In this document: piece after piece, positions 8,247-17,192 of the stretch
Layout: each line of letters opens with the position of its first letter
Numbering within the stretch: the stretch's first letter is position 1
Source: Phocaeicola plebeius
GTDB lineage: Bacteria > Bacteroidota > Bacteroidia > Bacteroidales > Bacteroidaceae
Reading direction: 5' to 3'
Assembly: GCA_004558305.1 (NCBI GenBank)
Contig: SFDG01000012.1
Span: forward strand, 1-37,260
DNA: 37,260 bases
Notes under the pieces: generated by a model
Database searches by the model: none
What the model was told of the DNA's origin: nothing
Seen by the model: only the letters and a program-made list of their open reading frames with translations
Translations under genes and position numbers: made by a program

Positions 8247-8303
8247 CAAGTAAAACCATGGAACCGGTGATAGCTGATATCCCCTCCTACGAAAAATCAG
8301 ATT

Positions 8304-9062
8304 ATGCTAAGCAAGAACAAGATAAAATGGATTCGTTCGCTCGAATGGAAGAAGTTCCGGAAAGAGGAAGAGAGTTTTCTGGCAGAAGGACGCAAGCTGG
8401 TAGGTGACCTGTTGGGGCACTTCGATTGCCGGCTGCTGGTGGCGACGGAAGAATGGTATGCTTCACACCCTACTGCTCAGGCAGACGAAAGGATAGTGGT
8501 GGACCGGGAGGAACTGTCGCGGGCCAGTCTGCTGAAAGCACCGCAGGAAGTGTTGGCAGTGTTCCGTCAACCGTCGTATGTCTGTGCGCCCGAGGTGATG
8601 CTGGACGAGCTTTGTCTGGCCTTGGATGATGTGCAGGATCCGGGGAATTTGGGGACGATTGTCCGCATTGCCGACTGGTTTGGCATCCGGCACATCTTCT
8701 GCAGTCCGGCTACGGCAGATCTGTATAATCCGAAGACGGTACAGGCCACGATGGGGGCAATGGCACGGGTGCAGCTGCATTACGGGCCGTTGGTGCCGTT
8801 GCTGGAGGACTTGCCCGCTGAAGTTCCTGTCTATGGGACATTTCTCGACGGAGACGACTTGTATGCCCAGCCGCTTTCGGCGGCCGGGCTGATAGTCATG
8901 GGCAACGAGGGCAACGGAATCAGTGCGGAAGTGGCCCGCCACATCAATCGTCGTCTGCTGATTCCTAACTATCCGAAAGGAGCGCCGACAAGTGAGTCAC
9001 TGAATGTGGCGGTGGCCACTGCTGTTGTCTGTGCCGAGTTCCGGCGGACGGTCAGTCGATGA
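8304..9062 (+). CDS. SpoU/TrmH-family RNA 2'-O-methyltransferase
   Basis: The 252-residue protein is a SPOUT-class RNA methyltransferase that uses S-adenosylmethionine to methylate a ribose 2'-OH. The N-terminal substrate-binding part (about 1-95) contains EGRKLVGDLL. The knot domain carries all three motifs: motif 1 LDDVQDPGNLGTIVRIADWF (about 108-127), motif 2 GLIVMGNEGNGIS, and motif 3 IPNYPKGAPTSESLNVAVA. The closest named relatives are RlmB/TrmH-type enzymes, but whether the target is rRNA or tRNA cannot be read from the sequence. The ATG at 8304 gives a standard N-terminus and follows a good promoter. Its last 11 bases overlap the end of the convergent aguB gene. Confidence 0.92.
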   Translation: MLSKNKIKWIRSLEWKKFRKEEESFLAEGRKLVGDLLGHFDCRLLVATEEWYASHPTAQADERIVVDREELSRASLLKAPQEVLAVFRQPSYVCAPEVMLDELCLALDDVQDPGNLGTIVRIADWFGIRHIFCSPATADLYNPKTVQATMGAMARVQLHYGPLVPLLEDLPAEVPVYGTFLDGDDLYAQPLSAAGLIVMGNEGNGISAEVARHINRRLLIPNYPKGAPTSESLNVAVATAVVCAEFRRTVSR

Positions 9063-9939
9063 ACCGGCGGGTCAGCGGAGCGAATTCATCAATACGGCGG
9101 TCGCGGAGGAACGGCCACCAACGGCGCACGTTCTCGCTGCGTGACAGGTCGATTTCTACGACCAGGTTTTCTTCTTTTACGTTGCTGGCTTGCGCCAGGA
9201 GTTCTCCTTGTGGGCCGGCGACGAAACTGTTGCCCCAAAACTGAATGCCATGTGTCTGTCCCGACGGGTCGGGTTCGAGTCCGACACGGTTGACGGCAAT
9301 GACAGGGAGCCCGTTGGCGACGGCATGACCGCGCTGGACAGTCACCCAGGCTCCCAGCTGACGCAGCTTTTCTTCCTGTGTATCAGAACTTTCCCATCCG
9401 ATGGCGGTGGGATAGATCAGCAGTTCTGCTCCGCGCAGGGCCATCAGCCGGGCTCCTTCGGGATACCACTGGTCCCAGCATACCTGTACACCCAATTTGC
9501 CGACGGAGGTTTCGATGGGTTCAAAGCCCAGATCGCCTGGGGTGAAATAGAATTTTTCGTAATAGGCGGGGTCGTCGGGGATGTGCATCTTCCGGTATTG
9601 GCCGGCTATGCTGCCGTCGGCATCGAATACGACGGCGGTATTATGGTAGAGTCCGGCGGCCCTTCGCTCGAAGAGGGAGGTGACCAGTACGAGGTGGTAG
9701 GCGGCAGCAATTTCGCTGTAGAAACCGGTGGACGGGCCGGGGATGGGTTCGGCCAGGTCGAAAAGAGACGTGTCTTCTGTCTGGCAGAAGTAAGGGGTGT
9801 TGTGCAGCTCCTGCAGCACGACCAGTTGTGCACCGGCCTGTGCCACAGAGGCGATGTTACGGTGAAGTTTCTCCAAATTGAATTTCAGGTCGTTCGTGCA
9901 AGACTGCTGCACGATGCCGACGCGAAGGGTTCTTTTCAT
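9052..9939 (-). CDS. aguB: N-carbamoylputrescine amidase
   Basis: The 295-residue nitrilase-superfamily enzyme hydrolyses N-carbamoylputrescine to putrescine, CO2 and ammonia. The Glu-Lys-Cys triad is visible as Glu44 (LQELHN), Lys117 (YRKMHIPDD) and Cys154 (VCWDQWYPE). The motif YEKFYFTPGD and the context of aguA immediately upstream fix the specificity. Two starts are possible: ATG at 9939 (MKRTLRVGIVQQ), which matches the family N-terminus, and ATG at 9963, which overlaps the aguA stop as ATGA and adds MTIKLPND. I prefer 9939, but the overlap suggests translational coupling either way. It is the second enzyme of agmatine-based putrescine synthesis; the preceding arginine decarboxylase is not in the window. 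Confidence 0.93.
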   Translation of the reverse strand: MKRTLRVGIVQQSCTNDLKFNLEKLHRNIASVAQAGAQLVVLQELHNTPYFCQTEDTSLFDLAEPIPGPSTGFYSEIAAAYHLVLVTSLFERRAAGLYHNTAVVFDADGSIAGQYRKMHIPDDPAYYEKFYFTPGDLGFEPIETSVGKLGVQVCWDQWYPEGARLMALRGAELLIYPTAIGWESSDTQEEKLRQLGAWVTVQRGHAVANGLPVIAVNRVGLEPDPSGQTHGIQFWGNSFVAGPQGELLAQASNVKEENLVVEIDLSRSENVRRWWPFLRDRRIDEFAPLTRRFID

Positions 9940-9959
9940 ATCGTTCGGTAATTTGATGG

Positions 9960-10982
9960 TCATTGAATGGTTTCTTCCGGATATTGCATGGTGACACAGT
10001 GCAATGATCCGTGTTGCCGGATGAGGGCACGGCAGTCGATGCCTACGATTTCCCGTCCCGGGAAAGCTTGTGCCAGTACATAGGCGGCAGCCTCGTCGTG
10101 ACGGGACTGTGCGTACGTGGGGTAGAGCACCGCTTCGTTCATAATCAGGAAATTGGCATAAGTGGCAGGCAGGCGTTCGCCGTCTTCGTCGAAGATGGGG
10201 TCGGGCCAGGGAAGGGCCAATAGCCGGTAGGGACGGTTGTCGAGGGTACGGAAAGTACGTAACTGTTCTTCCATGAGCTGTAGTTCGGTGTAGTGTTCGT
10301 CGTCCGGACGGTCGCAGCGGACATAGACGATGGTGTCGTCCGGACAAAGGCGGGCCAGGGTGTCCACATGGCTGTCGGTATCATCGCCGGCCAGATAGCC
10401 GTGGTCCAACCATAAAACCTGCTGCAGGCCGAACAGCTGCCTCAGACGCTGCTCGATACCGGGACGGTCCAGGGTATCGTTCCGGTTGGGGGCCAGAAGG
10501 CAGGGAGAGGTAGTGAGCAGGGTGCCTTTCCCGTCGCTTTCCACCGATCCGCCTTCCAGTACGAAATCGCGGCAGTTGATATAGGTGCCTTTCAGGACAT
10601 GGGCAGCCTGGAGCCGGCTGTTGATGAGGTTGTCAAGATGGGCAGCGAACTTCATGCCCCAGCCGTTGAAGCAGAAATCGAGGAGACGGGGGGATCGGTC
10701 GGCTGTCTGTAGGACTGTGAGGAAGGCATGGTCGCGGGCCCATGTGTCGTTGGTAGGGCAGGCTACGAATCGGATATGGTCGCGATAGGGTTTTCCGGAC
10801 AGGCGTTCGGGAAAGGTGGGGGCCACCAGCAACAGGGGTTGCCGGGTGGCGATGGCATCGGCCAACTGTTCGAAGCAGTCTTCCACTTCGTCCAGCATAT
10901 AGTTCCAGTCGGTGCCGGAATGGGGCCATGTCAGTTGCACGTATCCTTGGCGGTGCCATTCGGCGGGGAGTTGGTAAGACAT
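9960..10982 (-). CDS. aguA: Agmatine deiminase
   Basis: The 340-residue enzyme of the peptidylarginine-deiminase superfamily converts agmatine to N-carbamoylputrescine and ammonia. Family motifs are PAEWHRQGYVQLTWPH at the start, TNDTWARDHA, FNGWGMKF, LEGGSVESDGKGTLLTT, DTDSHVDTLAR with the catalytic His, and the C-terminal nucleophile Cys329 in GSLHCVTMQYP. Length is slightly short of the usual 350-370 but all catalytic blocks are present. Its stop overlaps an in-frame ATG for aguB. It lies 43 bases after tamB with no clear promoter between them, so it may be co-transcribed with tamB. Confidence 0.95.
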   Translation of the reverse strand: MSYQLPAEWHRQGYVQLTWPHSGTDWNYMLDEVEDCFEQLADAIATRQPLLLVAPTFPERLSGKPYRDHIRFVACPTNDTWARDHAFLTVLQTADRSPRLLDFCFNGWGMKFAAHLDNLINSRLQAAHVLKGTYINCRDFVLEGGSVESDGKGTLLTTSPCLLAPNRNDTLDRPGIEQRLRQLFGLQQVLWLDHGYLAGDDTDSHVDTLARLCPDDTIVYVRCDRPDDEHYTELQLMEEQLRTFRTLDNRPYRLLALPWPDPIFDEDGERLPATYANFLIMNEAVLYPTYAQSRHDEAAAYVLAQAFPGREIVGIDCRALIRQHGSLHCVTMQYPEETIQ

Positions 10983-11025
10983 GTCTTTTTCGTTTTAGGG
11001 ATGAATATCTGTTCTTTTTCTTTGT

Positions 11026-14000
11026 TTATTTCTCGGTTCTCTTTTTCCGGTTGTGCAGCAACAGCCAGTCGATGAGTTCCCGCCAATGGTTGAAGTCTTT
11101 CTTGTACATCAGTCCGATACCTTGGGTGGTCAGCGTCGACTTGGTGAAATAGCGGTCGTTTGTCTGGTTGTAGCCCTTCAGCCGCAGGTCGCCGTTTTTG
11201 GTCAGCAGCCACATGGCCTCGAAATCACCTACGAAGTTGGTGTTGCGCATGGGGTTGTCGCGATAGCCGAAATTACCGTTGATGATCAGCCGGTTGTTCA
11301 GCAGACTTCCCGAAAGGATGGCTTCTGCTTCCACATCGCTCCAGCCTTTCGTCCCGGTAGTCAGGTTGGTGCCGAAGTTCCAGTTCTGGTTGTCGATGAC
11401 CTGTGAGAGCATGTTGTTGAGCTGTCCGGACAGGGTATTGAAAGCCAGCGAACTGGTGGCATCGCTCTGGTTCGCATTGTTCGCGTAGTCGTAAGTATAG
11501 AACTTGCCCACACTCAGCAGGTAAATGATTTGGGTGTTCATCTGCTCCTCCGTGTTGGTGACGCTGCGTACCAGCTCGCGGTCTTCCTCGCTCACGGTGG
11601 GCAGCTCCAGGTCGAATTTCAGGTCTGGGGCGGTGAGATTGCCCGTCAGGTTGACCAGGCAGTTCACCCGCACGCTGCCTTTCGAACTGGAAGCATCGGC
11701 GACGAGGTCGTTCAGGGAAGCTGAGTTCACCGTATAGACCGCCTGCACGTTGACATTGGCCTGCAAGGGGTCACCGTTGAAGGTGACGATGCCGCCCGGC
11801 TGCAAGGTGAAGTCCTTGCGGATGACGTTCTGCATACTCATCTTGTAGGTGCCTTTGGTGACATTGTAGTTGCCGAACATCTGGAAGTCTCCCTTGTTGT
11901 AGTAGTTCACCTGCAGGTTCCCGGTGCCGGTGGCGGTGATGTTGTCGCCGGCCAAGGGGTCCATGATGATTTTCACAGTGGCACTTGGCGTAGCCTCCAC
12001 CAGCAGGTTCACATAGATGTCCGTTTCCGGTCCTTCTTCTTCATCATCTTCTTCCTCTTCGTTCATGTGATGGTAGAGTTCTGTATTGACCACTTCACTT
12101 TGCCGACGTGGGGTCTTGTCGACGAAAGTAATGAACTGCGTACTGGTGGCTGCCATGGCCGTGGTGGTGACATAGGTGAAGGTACTCCGGGCATTGCTGG
12201 TCAGCGAACCGTCTACATGGAGCTGGTTGCCTCCACCGCGCAGCAGAAGGTCGCCGGTTGCAAAGACCCGTCCGTAGAAAGGAAAGTCGGGAGTCTCGTG
12301 GTCGTAGTGGAAAATCTGCATCCCTTCCGAGCGGAAGCGGAAGTCATACATCAGGTTCTTCAGCTTCTGGTGCGTCAGGGTACCGTTGACGTGTCCCGTG
12401 TGGCCTTCCTCGTCGGCCAGGCGGATGTCTTTGAAGTGGATGCTGCCCGAACGTAACTGTACGGAGTCGCCTTCGGCATGGAAATGGGTGTTGAGAATGT
12501 TGACCTTGACATGGGCTTTGGCGCGGAGGTCTCCTTCCAAATCCAAGGACGAGAACGGTCCATACAGGCGGACATGCCCGGTGGCCCTTCCGCTCAGTCC
12601 GCTGAAGATGCCGTCGATGAACGGGGTCAGGAAATACAGGTTGGTCTCTTGGGCCTGGATGTGGAGGTCCAGTCCCTTCAGTTTGGGGGATACATAGCCT
12701 TTCACGCGGGTCGTACTGGTCGTTCCCTCGTGGATGTCTGCGTCAATCCGTATGCCTCCCAGCTCTTTGTCCCATTCGCCCCGTATGTCGCCCCGTCCCA
12801 GCAAACCGTCGTTCAGGGAGAAGCCTTTCACATCGAGGCGGGTGTACATGACCGGATCTTCGAGGACATGGTGCAGGTGGACATGTCCGGTTGCTAGACC
12901 GCTGAACTTTACAGCCTTGAACTGGACCATGTCGATGACATACTGGAGGTCGATGTTCTGCAGGTCTACCAGACACGAGTCGTTTTCCGACTTTCCGATG
13001 ACTCCGTTGGCCCGTAAGAACTTGTCATCGTGCTCGAACAGGAAGTTGTCGATGTGAATTTCTCCACCGGCCAGGCTGACGGTGGCAGGATGGACGTTCC
13101 ATACCGTGTCGTTCAGGATGATGCGGCTGGGCTGCAGGTCGATGCGGGTGGTCAGTCCTTTCTTTCCTTCGGCAGGAGTGAAGCTCGTCAGGGCAGCCAC
13201 TTGTCCGTAATAGGAGTTGCCGGTATTGTTTCCCCAGTTCAGGGTGGTTCTCAGCCGGTCGTCTTCCGCACAGGCTTCGACCGTCAGGCTCAGCATGGCT
13301 CCTTTTCCTTGCCGCTTGTTGGCCCGCAGGCGGCACTGTAGGTTCTCGTCCGTCGTGTAGCAGAGCAGGGATCCTGCTTCGTAGAAGGTGCCGTTGTACA
13401 CCAACTCCGGCAGATGGCCGTTCAGGTGCAGGCGGTTGCTCTGGTTATCAAAACTGCCTTCCAGGGTGGCCGGCATCCGGAGGTCCAGCGGAATCCGTAG
13501 CACCTTCGAGAGAAAATCACTGTTCTCCAGTCCGGCACGGAAACGGAAGCGGTTGAGTACAGTGCCGTTGGCAGTCGGGCGGGACGAGGACTGGCCGAAG
13601 ACCGAGGGAAGATAGTGCTGCAGCAGTTGCGTGATGCTGGCCGGAAGGGTCCGATAGGAGAAGTTTCCTTCGAGGTGGGCATTCAGGAAATCGGATTCCA
13701 CGGCCATTTGTTTGGACCCGTCGCGTTGGTGAAGGGCACTGACCTTCAGTCGGGGCAGGGAGTAGCAAAGGGCTTCGTCGGGGGCGGTGATCTGCAGGCT
13801 GTCGAGCCGGAGTTCTCCTTGCACATCATCGACGGATCTGCCTTGGAAATCGGCCTTCAGGATCAGGGAAAAGTCTGTGTCTTCATATCCCTTGGTCAGA
13901 TGCAGGGCATGAGGACGGAAGTCCTTCACCCGTGCTGTCAGATTAAACAGAGGGGTGGCATGCTGGGTGACGAACCGGCCGTCGAGGGTAATGTTGCCGT

Positions 14001-15501
14001 TGGGGTCGTCCAGGGCCAGATGGCCGTTGAACCCTCCCGGTGAGTATTGTCCGTCCAGGCTGAGCTGGCTGTAGGCATAACCCTGGTATTCCAGGGAGGG
14101 GATGTGTCCTTTCACATAGGTTTCCGCATTGCCGTTCTGGTACCTGAATCCGTTGAGTTCGATGTCGAAGGTGGCTCGGCCCAGTGACGACTGCTCGTTG
14201 AGCAGTGTTCCCAAATGAAGGTCGCGGGCAGCGATGCGTCCGGAATAGGAATGGCGTTGCGATTCGTGGTTGGTGTGCATCGTGACATTGGCAGCGACCC
14301 GCCCGGCAGCCGTGGCCAGTTCGCCGTAAAAGGTCAGCTGGTGCAGATAGCCGGACACATCGCCTTTGAAGTGGAGGGAACGGTTGCTCCGCAAAAGGCC
14401 GGGGACCTCGGGCTGTCCTGAAAGGTTGCGTACGGCCCAGGCAATTCCTTCGGGCGATGCGGCCGCTTCGCTGATGCGGGCATAGAGGAACATGTCCGAG
14501 GAGCGGTGCCAGTTGTTCACTTTCCCTTCCAGACGGAGGCGGAGCGAGGCATCGTCGTTGCTCAGCAGAAAATAGTCCAGGTCCGTATGGTTGGCTTTTC
14601 CGTGGAAAGCCAGCTGCAGGCGGACAGCGTCCTGGAAAGAGGCCAAGGAGGGGACCAATGCCTGGAGGTCGGACGGGGTGATGTCGGCATGCAGTTTGCC
14701 TCGGTAGGTCGTATGTTCGTCCAGCACCGGAAAACGAGGCAGACTGTCATATTGGGCCAGCAGGGTATCTACACAGAGCGTGCTCTGCGGTAACTCTAAC
14801 TGTACATGGTCGGCCAGCAGGTGGCTGCGGTTGGCCCGGATGCGGGCAGCCAGCCGTTGGAGCTGCAGTCCGCTTCCCTCCTGGAAGCTCAGGCGCCGCA
14901 CCTGTGCATGCAGTGAATCGGAGGTAAGGGCCTTCAGGGAAAGGGTGGCCGAGAGGTTGGAAATGTCGAGATGGCGGGGATTGAACTGTCCTGGAGTAGG
15001 AGGGGCGGACAGCAGATGGTAGGACACTTGTCCGCGTCGGACCAGTACCGTGTTGATGCGTAGATCAAGGTGCTGTTCTTTCTTGACCGTATCTTTCGAT
15101 GCCAAGGCATCGAGGAGGAACTGGAAATTGGGGGCCGAGAGCGAGTCGGGACGCGACAGGTGGGCCTTCAGTCCGAATAGCTGGATGCTGCTGACACGGA
15201 TCTGCCGGTGCAGCAAAGGGGCAAAATCAAACTTGGCCGACAGTCGGGCAACCCGCAATAGGTCGTCGCCCTCCCGGTCTTTCAGGTCGACTCCCTGAAT
15301 GATGATGCGTCCGGGCAGTCCCAGATCGATTTTCTCGATGGCGACCTCGGTCTGCAGCAGCCGGCCCAGCTCGCCCATGACAAGGGCGGAAAGCCGGTGC
15401 TGGATATAGGGAATATTCAGGAGAGCGATGCATCCGAAATAAATCCCCAGTAGCAGGCCGATGACGGTACGTACAATATGTTTGATGCGTTGGCTGTTCA
15501 T
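11026..15501 (-). CDS. tamB: TamB-like translocation and assembly module protein
   Basis: The 1491-residue protein has one N-terminal membrane anchor (about residues 8-30, IVRTVIGLLLGIYFGCIALL), a very long periplasmic region of beta-rich repeats with an AsmA-like start, and a C-terminal DUF490/TamB domain (about the last 400 residues). TamB-type proteins span the periplasm and take part in outer-membrane protein or phospholipid transport. An acidic tract, NEEEEDDEEEGPETD, sits just before the C-terminal domain at about residue 1150. The start at 15501 is chosen because the membrane anchor begins there and a TATCTTTG box lies 18 bases upstream; an ATG at 15546 would lie upstream of that promoter. 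It is followed by aguA and preceded by a small beta-rich exported protein. Confidence 0.92.
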   Translation of the reverse strand: MNSQRIKHIVRTVIGLLLGIYFGCIALLNIPYIQHRLSALVMGELGRLLQTEVAIEKIDLGLPGRIIIQGVDLKDREGDDLLRVARLSAKFDFAPLLHRQIRVSSIQLFGLKAHLSRPDSLSAPNFQFLLDALASKDTVKKEQHLDLRINTVLVRRGQVSYHLLSAPPTPGQFNPRHLDISNLSATLSLKALTSDSLHAQVRRLSFQEGSGLQLQRLAARIRANRSHLLADHVQLELPQSTLCVDTLLAQYDSLPRFPVLDEHTTYRGKLHADITPSDLQALVPSLASFQDAVRLQLAFHGKANHTDLDYFLLSNDDASLRLRLEGKVNNWHRSSDMFLYARISEAAASPEGIAWAVRNLSGQPEVPGLLRSNRSLHFKGDVSGYLHQLTFYGELATAAGRVAANVTMHTNHESQRHSYSGRIAARDLHLGTLLNEQSSLGRATFDIELNGFRYQNGNAETYVKGHIPSLEYQGYAYSQLSLDGQYSPGGFNGHLALDDPNGNITLDGRFVTQHATPLFNLTARVKDFRPHALHLTKGYEDTDFSLILKADFQGRSVDDVQGELRLDSLQITAPDEALCYSLPRLKVSALHQRDGSKQMAVESDFLNAHLEGNFSYRTLPASITQLLQHYLPSVFGQSSSRPTANGTVLNRFRFRAGLENSDFLSKVLRIPLDLRMPATLEGSFDNQSNRLHLNGHLPELVYNGTFYEAGSLLCYTTDENLQCRLRANKRQGKGAMLSLTVEACAEDDRLRTTLNWGNNTGNSYYGQVAALTSFTPAEGKKGLTTRIDLQPSRIILNDTVWNVHPATVSLAGGEIHIDNFLFEHDDKFLRANGVIGKSENDSCLVDLQNIDLQYVIDMVQFKAVKFSGLATGHVHLHHVLEDPVMYTRLDVKGFSLNDGLLGRGDIRGEWDKELGGIRIDADIHEGTTSTTRVKGYVSPKLKGLDLHIQAQETNLYFLTPFIDGIFSGLSGRATGHVRLYGPFSSLDLEGDLRAKAHVKVNILNTHFHAEGDSVQLRSGSIHFKDIRLADEEGHTGHVNGTLTHQKLKNLMYDFRFRSEGMQIFHYDHETPDFPFYGRVFATGDLLLRGGGNQLHVDGSLTSNARSTFTYVTTTAMAATSTQFITFVDKTPRRQSEVVNTELYHHMNEEEEDDEEEGPETDIYVNLLVEATPSATVKIIMDPLAGDNITATGTGNLQVNYYNKGDFQMFGNYNVTKGTYKMSMQNVIRKDFTLQPGGIVTFNGDPLQANVNVQAVYTVNSASLNDLVADASSSKGSVRVNCLVNLTGNLTAPDLKFDLELPTVSEEDRELVRSVTNTEEQMNTQIIYLLSVGKFYTYDYANNANQSDATSSLAFNTLSGQLNNMLSQVIDNQNWNFGTNLTTGTKGWSDVEAEAILSGSLLNNRLIINGNFGYRDNPMRNTNFVGDFEAMWLLTKNGDLRLKGYNQTNDRYFTKSTLTTQGIGLMYKKDFNHWRELIDWLLLHNRKKRTEK

Positions 15502-15518
15502 GGTTTCGTAATTGCCCA

Positions 15519-15526
15519 CAAAGATA
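15519..15526 (-). promoter_or_regulatory. -7 box of tamB
   Basis: TATCTTTG on the minus strand fits TAnnTTTG and predicts a very short leader (about 11 bases) before the tamB ATG. There is no clear TTTG -33 element. Confidence 0.5.
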
Positions 15527-15556
15527 GGGAAAAAGTTCGGAACCACCGCATCCGGA

Positions 15557-16246
15557 TTAAAGAATCTTGAACCGCAGCCCGAAGGACAGACGCAGGTAGT
15601 CGTGGGGCTTCAGGTAACTGTTCGTGAAGGCACTGACGACATAGAGGTCGCAGGTGCTCACTTCGTAGAAGGCACTGACCGCTTTGGCGAAGAACCGTCG
15701 CTCGGGCGGAATGGACAGGGTAACGCTTTGGCCGAGGAACAGATGGATGCGGACGCGGGTCGAAAATCCGTAATACCCTTGGGGATAGCGATCCGGTTCG
15801 TGTGTCCAGAACTGGTGGCCGAACACTGTGTTGAGGTACATCCCGGTAATCAGGGGCTCGATGGATACGACATCGCTGACCGAGAAGCTCCAGGGGGTGT
15901 AGTTCTGTTTCAGGGTGAACGACAGCCTCATCTTGTCCGAATTGTACTTCGGGATGAAGCCGAGGAGCAGGTTGGTTTCCCATTGCTCCCGTTTGCCGTA
16001 ATCCCATCCGATACCTACGGACACCAATCCCATGTCGCCGTACATCTGAAGGACATTTGTCTGGGGAATCAGGCTGTTGAAGCGCCGTTTGTAGCGTTCC
16101 AGCCGGCGGTCGTACCGGTACATGAACGGGGTCTTCAAGGTGTCCGCCTCCGTCTGTCCGGCAGGGATTTCTGTCTGCTGGCCATAGACCGGACCGGCCA
16201 GCAGTATCACGAGGAGTGCCAAGAACTTAAAATTCCACTGCTTCAT
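15557..16246 (-). CDS. Exported beta-rich protein upstream of tamB
   Basis: This protein of about 229 residues has a clear signal peptide (MKQWNFKFLALLVILLAGPV, then YGQQ). The mature part alternates hydrophobic and polar residues in strand-like runs such as MGLVSVGIGWDYG, YYGFSTRVRIHLFLG and LRLSFGLRFKIL at the C-terminus, which suggests a small outer-membrane beta-barrel or lipid-exposed beta-sheet. I do not recognise a named family. The start overlaps the preceding metallophosphoesterase. ATG at 16246 is preferred over 16252 because a GGAGG, rare in this window, is better spaced for it and the signal peptide begins there; the GGAGG also encodes part of the upstream protein. Placement directly before tamB hints at an envelope role (inference). 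Confidence 0.78.
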   Translation of the reverse strand: MKQWNFKFLALLVILLAGPVYGQQTEIPAGQTEADTLKTPFMYRYDRRLERYKRRFNSLIPQTNVLQMYGDMGLVSVGIGWDYGKREQWETNLLLGFIPKYNSDKMRLSFTLKQNYTPWSFSVSDVVSIEPLITGMYLNTVFGHQFWTHEPDRYPQGYYGFSTRVRIHLFLGQSVTLSIPPERRFFAKAVSAFYEVSTCDLYVVSAFTNSYLKPHDYLRLSFGLRFKIL

Positions 16247-17045
16247 AGTCATATCCCTCCTCGTTAATGGTGAACACTAAATAGATGCGTTTGTCAATAT
16301 TGGGACACTGGTAGTACAGGATGCCGTCGTCAAAGATATCCTTTACGGTCAGTGCATGCGTATGTCCGTGCATACAGAACTGCAGTCCCGGGAACATGTG
16401 CAGGTAGTGCTGGAACACCTTGGCAACGTTGTTGTTGAATACATCGGTCTGCGGTGCAGCATGCATCAGGAAGGCACAGCGGGTCAGCGAGTCTTGCTGC
16501 ATCTTGTCCAACTGGGCGGTCATGAAGTTGAAATCGGGTACAGGCTCTGAATAGTCGTATTCCAGTGCGTTGGTGTTCAGGCAGATGAAACGCATGTCGC
16601 CTGCCGTAAAGGCAAAATTCGTGTCGCCGTATACCGTCCGGAACACATCCCGTCCTGTTCCCAGGCAGTCGTGGTTGCCGATGGCACATACGTACGGCAC
16701 ATCCAGTCGGTTCATGATGTCGCGCATCCATAGGAATTCCTTGGTCACTCCAAAGTCCGACTGGTCGCCTCCGTGCAGCACAAAGTCGATGTCTTGCCGG
16801 TCACGGATGGAGTTGACGGCATCGACCGTGGCGTCATACCATCGCTGCGTGTCGCTGATGACGGCGAACCGGAAGGATTCCCGTCCTTTCAGCAGGGATT
16901 CGATGCGTTGGATGTTTTTTGCGTTGATGCCGGTCTCGCCCGTCACTCGGGTGTCGTACGGATGGCTCTCCAGCATGTCGCAAGCTGCTGTGGAGCAGAT
17001 GACAAGAAAAGCCAGTAGTATATTCGCTAATGTCTTGATGGTCAT
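16227..17045 (-). CDS. Calcineurin-like metallophosphoesterase lipoprotein
   Basis: The 272-residue protein starts with a lipoprotein-type signal peptide (MTIKTLANILLAFLVICSTA, lipid Cys22, then Asp). It contains the metallophosphoesterase motifs in order: ISDTQRW, LHGGDQSD, AIGNHDCLG, LMHAAPQ and MHGHTHAL. The first motif has Gln where many family members have His (DxH to DxQ), a variant seen in some subfamilies. It should bind two metal ions and hydrolyse a phosphoester or pyrophosphate in the envelope; the substrate is unknown. A longer in-frame start at 17081 (TTG) would lie within the promoter box and is rejected. It overlaps the next gene by 20 bases. Confidence 0.88.
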   Translation of the reverse strand: MTIKTLANILLAFLVICSTAACDMLESHPYDTRVTGETGINAKNIQRIESLLKGRESFRFAVISDTQRWYDATVDAVNSIRDRQDIDFVLHGGDQSDFGVTKEFLWMRDIMNRLDVPYVCAIGNHDCLGTGRDVFRTVYGDTNFAFTAGDMRFICLNTNALEYDYSEPVPDFNFMTAQLDKMQQDSLTRCAFLMHAAPQTDVFNNNVAKVFQHYLHMFPGLQFCMHGHTHALTVKDIFDDGILYYQCPNIDKRIYLVFTINEEGYDYEAVEF

Positions 17046-17078
17046 AGATGTTGTAGGTATAAGTACATAATTTCGCTG

Positions 17079-17086
17079 CAAAGGTA
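17079..17086 (-). promoter_or_regulatory. -7 box of the metallophosphoesterase operon
   Basis: TACCTTTG on the minus strand lies 33 bases before the ATG. A CTTG (17105-17108) 18 bases further upstream may serve as -33. The divergent transporter promoter starts about 20 bases away, so the two could compete. Confidence 0.6.
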
Positions 17087-17128
17087 CGGGATTTCTTCGG
17101 TCGCCAAGTGTCCTATTTTTCGCAAAAT

Positions 17129-17160
17129 GTTGTCATTCCCGTTTTTTGTCCGTATATTTG
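17129..17160 (+). promoter_or_regulatory. Promoter of the peptide transporter
   Basis: TATATTTG (17153-17160) fits TAnnTTTG. GTTG (17129-17132), 20 bases upstream, is a one-mismatch -33. It predicts transcription from about 17167, which supports the start codon at 17193 and excludes the in-frame ATG at 17127. Confidence 0.65.
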
Positions 17161-17192
17161 TTGGCAGTATGCAATCTATTAAAAATATAGTT

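Noticed and set aside
8175..8270. A 31-codon frame with a hydrophobic, glycine-rich peptide (MGAEIVAIILGDLFGG...) upstream of the RNA methyltransferase.
   Set aside because: The promoter boxes of the downstream gene lie inside it, no promoter or ribosome site serves it, and I recognise no family. It is probably coincidental.
17127..17192. Upstream ATG codons at 17127 and 17169 as the peptide transporter start.
   Set aside because: 17127 lies upstream of the promoter -7 box and 17169 almost at the predicted transcript start. The family N-terminus begins at 17193.
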